Shown here piece after piece: positions 1-4,795 of a stretch of DNA of 6,644 bases (its first letter is position 1; the number at the start of each line of letters is the position of its first letter). Both the position numbers and the translations under genes were made by a program. Source of the stretch: Flavobacteriales bacterium UBA1995. Its GTDB lineage: Bacteria > Bacteroidota > Bacteroidia > Flavobacteriales_D > Sanyastnellaceae. The stretch is taken from assembly GCA_002336475.1 (NCBI GenBank), contig DDCX01000118.1, forward strand, positions 812 to 7,455, in the 5' to 3' direction. A model generated the notes under the pieces. It had not been told where the DNA came from, did not search any database, and saw only the letters and a list, made by a program, of their open reading frames with translations.

Positions 1-162
1 CGCACCACCCGAGAAACTTGGACCGTGCCCTTGGGCCATGGCGATCTCCTGTCCATGGAGCACCTGCAATTGGACCACGAACATGCCCTCCCTCGGCGGG
101 CGCGGATCGATGCGCCCCGATTGAACCTCACCTTCCGCCATTTCCGTGGTGGCGGGACTTAA
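1..162 (+). CDS. alkB: AlkB-like Fe(II)/2-oxoglutarate-dependent dioxygenase, C-terminal end (5' partial)
   Basis: Frame 1 is open from the left edge to a TAA at 160-162 and gives the last 53 residues of a protein whose start lies outside the window. What is visible is the end of the double-stranded beta-helix of the AlkB family: a GHGDLLSM strand (residues 12-19), a His in EHALPRR (residue 28) that fits the last iron ligand, and RLNLTFR (40-46), the Arg-rich signature that binds 2-oxoglutarate. The wording is closer to the ALKBH2-like branch (HGSLL...HSLP...PRVNLTFR) than to E. coli AlkB. Family members oxidatively remove methyl groups from N1-methyladenine and N3-methylcytosine in DNA or RNA. 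The HxD half of the iron site is not in the window, so activity cannot be judged. The stop lies 11 nt before panB, suggesting cotranscription. An unrelated family is unlikely given the RxNxTxR motif. Confidence 0.8.
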   Translation, partial: RTTRETWTVPLGHGDLLSMEHLQLDHEHALPRRARIDAPRLNLTFRHFRGGGT

Positions 163-173
163 CTTGCAAGACC

Positions 174-989
174 ATGTCTGTACACGCCTCCGCCAAGCGC
201 ATCACCACACAGGTGCTGCAGGAAATGAAGCACAACGGTGAGAAAATCGCCATGCTGACCGCCTACGATTATTCGATGGCCCGCATCGTCGATGGTGCAG
301 GGGTCGATGTGATCCTCGTGGGCGACAGCGCCTCCAACGTGATGGCCGGTCACGAGACCACCCTGCCCATTACGCTCGACCAAATGATTTACCACGCCGC
401 TGGTGTGGTCCGGGCAGCCAAGAAAGCCCTCGTAGTGGTCGATCTGCCCTTCGGCACATACCAAGGAAACTCCAAGGAAGCGCTCAACAGCGCCATCCGC
501 ATCATGAAGGAAAGCGGAGCCCATGCGGTGAAGCTCGAAGGCGGTGCCGAAGTCCGCGAAAGCATCGAACGCATCCTCACGGCTGGTATTCCGGTGATGG
601 GCCACCTGGGGCTTACCCCGCAGAGCATTTACAAGTTTGGCACCTACACCGTGCGGGCCAAAGAAGAAGAGGAAGCCAACGAGCTCAAGGCCAACGCCAA
701 GCTCCTCGAAGAGATCGGCTGCTTTAGCCTCGTGCTCGAAAAAGTGCCTGCCGCTTTGGCCACGGCCGTCAGCGAGAGCCTGCATGTGCCCACCATTGGC
801 ATTGGCGCGGGCGCAGGGTGCGATGGTCAGGTGCTCGTGTTGCCGGATATGCTGGGCATCACCCAAGACTTTTCACCGCGCTTCTTGCGCCGTTACTTGG
901 ACATGGGACAGCAGATGCACGACGCCATCGGGCAGTACGTCTCGGACGTTCGCGCCAAGGATTTCCCCAACGAAAACGAGCAGTACTGA
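174..989 (+). CDS. panB: 3-methyl-2-oxobutanoate hydroxymethyltransferase (ketopantoate hydroxymethyltransferase)
   Basis: This cytoplasmic enzyme makes ketopantoate from 3-methyl-2-oxobutanoate and 5,10-methylene-tetrahydrofolate, the first committed step towards pantothenate and coenzyme A. The 271-residue product has the usual family length and covers the whole TIM barrel. By alignment from memory with E. coli PanB, the Mg ligands are D51 in LVGDSASN and D90 in VVDLPFG, the substrate-contact residues are K120 and E122 in VKLEGG, and the catalytic base is E189 in VLEKVP. The GHLGLTPQS signature is at 143-151. The ATG at 174 is chosen because [12 protein letters not shown] matches the N-terminus of Bacteroidota homologues. 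The frame stays open upstream to 18, but that stretch overlaps the dioxygenase gene and has no family similarity. No Shine-Dalgarno sequence is seen. The TGA (987-989) shares its last base with the next ATG, so translational coupling is likely. Confidence 0.97.
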   Translation: MSVHASAKRITTQVLQEMKHNGEKIAMLTAYDYSMARIVDGAGVDVILVGDSASNVMAGHETTLPITLDQMIYHAAGVVRAAKKALVVVDLPFGTYQGNSKEALNSAIRIMKESGAHAVKLEGGAEVRESIERILTAGIPVMGHLGLTPQSIYKFGTYTVRAKEEEEANELKANAKLLEEIGCFSLVLEKVPAALATAVSESLHVPTIGIGAGAGCDGQVLVLPDMLGITQDFSPRFLRRYLDMGQQMHDAIGQYVSDVRAKDFPNENEQY

Positions 990-1771
990 TGGCCGAGGGC
1001 AAAACCTTCGCCCACAAGCCCAAGGTGCCCATCGTGATGAGCACCCCAGAGACTTTGGAAATACTGTTTGAGGACAACCACCTCATTGCAGTCAACAAGC
1101 GGTCCAGCGACATCGTCCAAGGAGACATCACCAACGACAGGACCCTCGACAATGTCATCCGCGAATACCTGCGCATCAAGTACGAAAAGCCGGGCGAAGC
1201 TTGGCTTGGCACCATCCACAGGATCGACCGCCCTGTCAGCGGTGTGATCCTGTATGCCAAAACCTCAAAGTGCCTCAGCCGCATGATGAAGGCGTTCAAA
1301 CACCGCGAAGTCGCCAAGACCTATTGGGCGGTGGTCAAAGGGACGCCTCCAGAAGAGGAAGGGCATGTGATCAATTGGCTCAAGAAGAACCAAGAGCGCA
1401 ACAAGAGCTACGCCCACGACCGTCCCGGAGATGGCCGCAAGGAATCCGAACTCAAGTATTACCTCCTCGGGAAGGGTGACCATTACAACTTCCTCGAGGT
1501 CCACCCAAAAACAGGGCGACACCATCAAATCCGGGTGACCCTGTCTTCCTTGGGTTGCCCCATTAAAGGGGACATCAAATACGGTGCACGGCGGACAAAC
1601 GACAACGCCTCCATCCATTTGCACGCCAGACAAATTCAATTTGTCCACCCCACACGACGGGAAGTGGTGCGCATCACAGCCCCTCCGCCAGAGGACAACC
1701 TGTGGGACAAGATGCTCGAGTTGGACGAAAAGGTCCAGCAGAGCGGCTCAGACCCGCGTTCCGGACAGTAA
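989..1771 (+). CDS. RluA-family RNA pseudouridine synthase
   Basis: The product isomerises uridine to pseudouridine in structured RNA, probably rRNA or tRNA; the exact target cannot be told from sequence. Numbered from the ATG at 989 it has 260 residues. The catalytic motif HRIDRPVSG (77-85) holds the essential Asp D80, and the second signature TGRHHQIRV (175-183) followed by GCPIKGDIKYGA (189-200) is also intact. There is no S4 RNA-binding domain at the N-terminus, so this is a single-domain member. The usual NKPxG segment reads NKRSSDIVQGD, close to the NKRxGDIVQGD form I recall from Flavobacteriia. The start is uncertain: 989 overlaps the panB stop as TGATG, while an in-frame ATG at 1037 (MSTPETLEIL) gives 244 residues and sits nearer to where homology begins. 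The gene follows panB directly and precedes trxB by 12 nt. Confidence 0.93.
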   Translation: MAEGKTFAHKPKVPIVMSTPETLEILFEDNHLIAVNKRSSDIVQGDITNDRTLDNVIREYLRIKYEKPGEAWLGTIHRIDRPVSGVILYAKTSKCLSRMMKAFKHREVAKTYWAVVKGTPPEEEGHVINWLKKNQERNKSYAHDRPGDGRKESELKYYLLGKGDHYNFLEVHPKTGRHHQIRVTLSSLGCPIKGDIKYGARRTNDNASIHLHARQIQFVHPTRREVVRITAPPPEDNLWDKMLELDEKVQQSGSDPRSGQ

Positions 1772-1783
1772 ATTCGCAGTGAA

Positions 1784-2737
1784 ATGGAAGCCAAGGAACA
1801 CGTCAAGTGCCTGATCATTGGATCAGGACCCGCAGGATATACCGCCGCCATCTATGCCGCACGCGCGGACATGAAGCCCGTTCTCTATCAGGGAATGCAG
1901 CCCGGTGGCCAGCTTACTGAAACGACAGACGTCGACAATTTCCCCGGCTATGCCGAGGGCATCAATGGCACGGCCATGATGGTGGACCTCGAAAACCAAG
2001 CCAAACGGTTTGACACCGATGTGCGGAACGGTTGGGTGACCAAAGTGGACTTCAGCGGCGACAAGAAGGTCGTCGAAATCGAAGAGGGAAAGCACGTGTT
2101 GAGTGCGGACTGCGTGATCATCTCCACGGGAGCCTCCGCCAAGTGGCTCGGCCTTGAGAGCGAAACCCGTCTGCGCCTCAACGGTGGAGGAGTGTCGGCT
2201 TGCGCCGTGTGCGACGGATTCTTCTACCGCGGCCAAGAAGTGGCCGTTGTCGGTGCAGGAGACAGTGCGTGCGAAGAAGCCAGCTACCTCGCCAAGTTGT
2301 GCACCAAGGTTCACATGCTCGTGCGCCGCGATGAAATGCGCGCTTCTAAGGCGATGCAGCACCGCGTGATGGGCATGGACAACATCGAAATTCACTTCAA
2401 TACGGAGACGGTTGACATCCTAGGCGCTGAGCAGGTAGAAGGCGTGAAGGTGCTCAACAACGTCTCCAAAGAGGAGAGCACTATCGATGTGACCGGATTC
2501 TTCCTGGCCATTGGTCACAAGCCCAACACCGACATTTTTGCCGGACAGGTCAACCTCGACGGAGAAGGGTACATCATCGCAGCGAATCCCGGAACCGCTT
2601 ACACCAATGTGGAAGGCGTATTCTGGAGTGGGGATGCCTGTGACAAAACTTACAGACAGGCCATTACCGCTGCAGGCACAGGATGCATGGCCGCGTTGGA
2701 CGCTGAACGCTGGCTCGCACAAAAAGGCCTCCATTGA
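1784..2737 (+). CDS. trxB: Thioredoxin-disulfide reductase (NADPH)
   Basis: This cytoplasmic flavoenzyme passes electrons from NADPH through FAD and a redox disulfide to thioredoxin. The 317 residues match the low-molecular-weight bacterial type. In order there are the FAD-binding IIGSGPAGYTAA (11-22), GGQL (41-44) and NFPGY (52-56), the redox pair C140-x-x-C143 in CAVCDG, the NADPH-binding VVGAGDSACEEASYL (155-169) with downstream VRRDEMRAS (180-188), and the C-terminal FAD segment GDACDKTYRQAITAAGTGCMAALDAE (283-308). CAVC replaces the CATC of E. coli and is common in Bacteroidota. Cys286 in SGDACD, where E. coli has GDVMD, is a small oddity. The ATG at 1784 starts just before the first beta strand. 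No Shine-Dalgarno is visible in the 12-nt gap from the pseudouridine synthase gene. The stop overlaps the start of the following carboxypeptidase gene. Confidence 0.97.
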   Translation: MEAKEHVKCLIIGSGPAGYTAAIYAARADMKPVLYQGMQPGGQLTETTDVDNFPGYAEGINGTAMMVDLENQAKRFDTDVRNGWVTKVDFSGDKKVVEIEEGKHVLSADCVIISTGASAKWLGLESETRLRLNGGGVSACAVCDGFFYRGQEVAVVGAGDSACEEASYLAKLCTKVHMLVRRDEMRASKAMQHRVMGMDNIEIHFNTETVDILGAEQVEGVKVLNNVSKEESTIDVTGFFLAIGHKPNTDIFAGQVNLDGEGYIIAANPGTAYTNVEGVFWSGDACDKTYRQAITAAGTGCMAALDAERWLAQKGLH

Positions 2738-3546
2738 AGCCCTCTTGGAGGTGGGCGTTGGGAGTGCTTGCTTTGGGCGCTTTCTGCACGTGCAGTGAAC
2801 CACAGGTCCAATCGGCCCTCCCTGTTTCGGCCGACCAGCATCCCGCCTCCCTGCTGTCGCCCTCCGCATCCGACTCGCTCGGTGTGTTCACCCGCGATGA
2901 ATTGCTTGGACAATTCAATCCCGCTGAGCACGCTGGATTTGAGCGGATTCCCGATGCATGGACCGACAAAGACGGCATCTACCTCCGCCGCGAAGTGCTG
3001 GAGGCCTACAGCCGCATGAAATCCGCAGCCGATCAAGCGGGCATTGAATTGATCATCCGCAGTGCCACGCGCAATTTCGAATACCAGCGGGGCATCTGGG
3101 AGCGCAAATGGAACCGCCCTCAATACATGGGCTGGCAAGACTTCGACAAGGCCAGGGACATCCTCACCTACAGCGCCATGCCCGGCGCTTCGCGCCACCA
3201 TTGGGGCACCGACATTGACCTCAACAGCTTCGAGAACAGCTGGTTTACCTCAAGTGAAGGGGCACAGATCTATGCATGGCTGACGGCACACGCAGGAGAG
3301 TTTGGATTCCACCAGGTCTACGACGACAAGTCCACCGGGCGCACCGGTTATGAACTGGAACGGTGGCACTGGTCTTACCTCCCGACTTCAGGGCCCATGC
3401 TCAACGCTTACAACCATCTGATTGACACTCGAGATTTGGCCCGCGCACCATTTAGTGGTGCCGAGACTGCAGACAGCTTGCGTGTACTGGCCGAGTTTGT
3501 GAACGGCCTCGCCCTTCCAGAAGGTCAAGACAATACAGAACGGTAA
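2734..3546 (+). CDS. Exported M15 (VanY-like) D-alanyl-D-alanine carboxypeptidase
   Basis: A zinc peptidase expected to remove terminal D-Ala from peptidoglycan stem peptides in the periplasm. The catalytic domain covers about residues 83-235. SRHHWGTDID fits the SxHxxGxxxD motif with zinc ligands H155 and D162, and ERWHW supplies the probable catalytic base E209 and third zinc ligand H212. The product has 270 residues. The N-terminus MKPSWRWALGVLALGAFCTC is a short signal sequence. C18 or C20 could be lipidated, but neither has a good lipobox, so lipoprotein versus cleaved secretion stays open. The start is a TTG at 2734 that overlaps the trxB TGA as TTGA; an AAGG at 2724-2727 is a fair Shine-Dalgarno. 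No in-frame ATG exists before the catalytic domain, and the later GTG at 2764 would remove the basic residues of the signal. The 3' end overlaps the opposing glycosyltransferase gene by 22 nt. Confidence 0.9.
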   Translation: MKPSWRWALGVLALGAFCTCSEPQVQSALPVSADQHPASLLSPSASDSLGVFTRDELLGQFNPAEHAGFERIPDAWTDKDGIYLRREVLEAYSRMKSAADQAGIELIIRSATRNFEYQRGIWERKWNRPQYMGWQDFDKARDILTYSAMPGASRHHWGTDIDLNSFENSWFTSSEGAQIYAWLTAHAGEFGFHQVYDDKSTGRTGYELERWHWSYLPTSGPMLNAYNHLIDTRDLARAPFSGAETADSLRVLAEFVNGLALPEGQDNTER

Positions 3547-4691
3547 GCTTCGAGGTAAGCTTGGCCGACAGCTTCGGTTGAAAAACGAGCACGGGCGTAT
3601 TGGGCGATGTCCACACCATCGGGCATCATCCCCTTTTGCTTGCGCGCTCCCCATTGCACCAAAACCTCTGCCAGGGCTTCTTCATCCCCTGCATCCAACA
3701 ATGCGCCCAAATCCTTGTGGCCGCGGATGTGCTCCCCCACCCCTCCAACATCTGTAGCCACTACAGGCAATCCCGTCATCCACGCTTCCAGTAAAACACA
3801 AGGCAAGTTTTCATAGCGACTGAACAGCACAAAGGCATCCGCTGCTTGCATCGCCACCACCACCTCATCTACAGCGGCTGGACCCAAGAAACGTACCCGC
3901 TCACCCAAGCCCAATGACACCGCAAGGTTGCGGTAATCCGCAATTTCCCTCCCCCCCGCTCCAGCTCCACCCAGACAATCCATCACCACATCAGCCCCGG
4001 AGCTCACCGCTGCCCCCACTCCCCTGATCATGCCACGAATGTCCTTGTGGGCATCTACCATCGAACTCACATGAAGCAAGCGCAATGGCCCATCGGCTGA
4101 ACGCTTGCCAAGAGCCCCATCAAAACGGCCATCCACAACGTTGGGAATCACCCTTGATGGCACACCAGGTGCATACCGCCCCATGGCCCTTCCCAAATGC
4201 TCAGAAACAGGAAGGTGCAATGCTGCCGCAGCCAAGACTTTTCGGACTGCCCGCTCCTCCTTGGCACGAAAGCTCCGTCCATGTTCAGCATGGTACGCGG
4301 TCCAATTCTCCGACACCACCAACGGCACATTCCACAGTTTTGCTGCATTCAATGCGGGCCTTGCAGCCTCAGCAGCTATGTGCAAATGGATGAGATCCGG
4401 TTCGAAACCCTCGGCATGCAGCTCCCGAATTAAACCCATGTATCCGCGCTCCATGCGCCATCGCCGAGGCGCGAAATCACTGACATAAGCGAAACGGGTC
4501 TCCAGTAAACCTCTGCCACTGATACCCAAACCAGGATCCATGCGGTCTGATGCACTGCGGTCAGCCGGCCAAACATGCAAAACGGTCCCTTCTGCTTGCT
4601 TGGGCAGTGCTTCAATGTGTCTTCGGACAAAATTCCCCAATTGTGAATGCACCTTGTTGGGGTGCCAACTGGCCAAGTGAAGCACGCGCAT
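3525..4691 (-). CDS. GT4-family glycosyltransferase (GT-B fold)
   Basis: The 388-residue product looks like a retaining glycosyltransferase that moves a sugar from a nucleotide donor, probably for lipopolysaccharide, capsule or exopolysaccharide at the cytoplasmic face of the inner membrane. Sugar and acceptor cannot be inferred. The N-terminal half starts with MRVLHLASWHPN and a GNFVRRHIEAL segment typical of the acceptor domain, and includes DLIHLHIAAEAA (99-110) and VVSENWTAYH (125-134). The linker IPNVVD (182-187) leads to the Glycos_transf_1 domain (about 200-370). That domain carries the hallmark E-x7-E, E294 and E302 in SRYENLPCVLLEAW, followed by GLPVVATDVGGVGEHI. The ATG at 4691 is preferred over an in-frame TTG at 4709, which adds only six residues before the first beta strand. 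No membrane segment is seen. The gene stands alone on this strand within the window and diverges from the secreted repeat protein. Confidence 0.92.
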   Translation of the reverse strand: MRVLHLASWHPNKVHSQLGNFVRRHIEALPKQAEGTVLHVWPADRSASDRMDPGLGISGRGLLETRFAYVSDFAPRRWRMERGYMGLIRELHAEGFEPDLIHLHIAAEAARPALNAAKLWNVPLVVSENWTAYHAEHGRSFRAKEERAVRKVLAAAALHLPVSEHLGRAMGRYAPGVPSRVIPNVVDGRFDGALGKRSADGPLRLLHVSSMVDAHKDIRGMIRGVGAAVSSGADVVMDCLGGAGAGGREIADYRNLAVSLGLGERVRFLGPAAVDEVVVAMQAADAFVLFSRYENLPCVLLEAWMTGLPVVATDVGGVGEHIRGHKDLGALLDAGDEEALAEVLVQWGARKQKGMMPDGVDIAQYARARFSTEAVGQAYLEAYRSVLS

Positions 4692-4795
4692 GGTGCAAGA
4701 TGGGTCCAAATTTCAAGGGACACCAATTCGTGAACGGTGCCGTTTTATATGTAATTCGTCTCATATTTATATTTCTGAACCAAACCAAAACAATC
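4692..4795. promoter_or_regulatory. Divergent intergenic region with candidate promoter and two small dyads
   Basis: These 104 nt lie between the starts of the glycosyltransferase (minus) and the repeat protein (plus) and should hold both promoters. The right half is markedly AT-rich compared with the genes. TATATTTC at 4768-4775 resembles the Bacteroidota -7 element TAnnTTTG with one mismatch, and TTTT at 4743-4746 is a poor -33 candidate 21 nt upstream. Two dyads are visible: AACGG-TG-CCGTT at 4733-4744, and ATATG-N10-CATAT at 4747-4766, which would fill the promoter spacer. No clear promoter was found for the minus-strand gene. All of this is inferred from short matches, and AT-rich dyads arise easily by chance. 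Confidence 0.35.

Noticed and set aside
18..173. In-frame upstream extension of panB to 18
   Set aside because: It overlaps the dioxygenase coding frame, has a Pro- and Arg-rich sequence with no PanB similarity, and family length is reached from 174.
159..866. Long minus-strand frame opposite panB
   Set aside because: It is a His- and Gly-rich shadow of a strongly conserved gene, with no recognisable domain.
1823..2395. Minus-strand frame opposite trxB
   Set aside because: A shadow caused by the codon bias of trxB; no domain is recognisable.
3542..3562. Direct repeat GGTAAGCTT (twice) that can also form an AAGCTT hairpin, possible terminator
   Set aside because: It lies inside the glycosyltransferase coding end, encoding a repeated Ala-Tyr pair; the stem is 6 bp and no T-run follows, so chance is the better explanation.
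4692..4709. TTG at 4709 as start of the glycosyltransferase
   Set aside because: It adds six residues with no family match, while the ATG at 4691 begins directly at the first beta strand of the GT-B fold.
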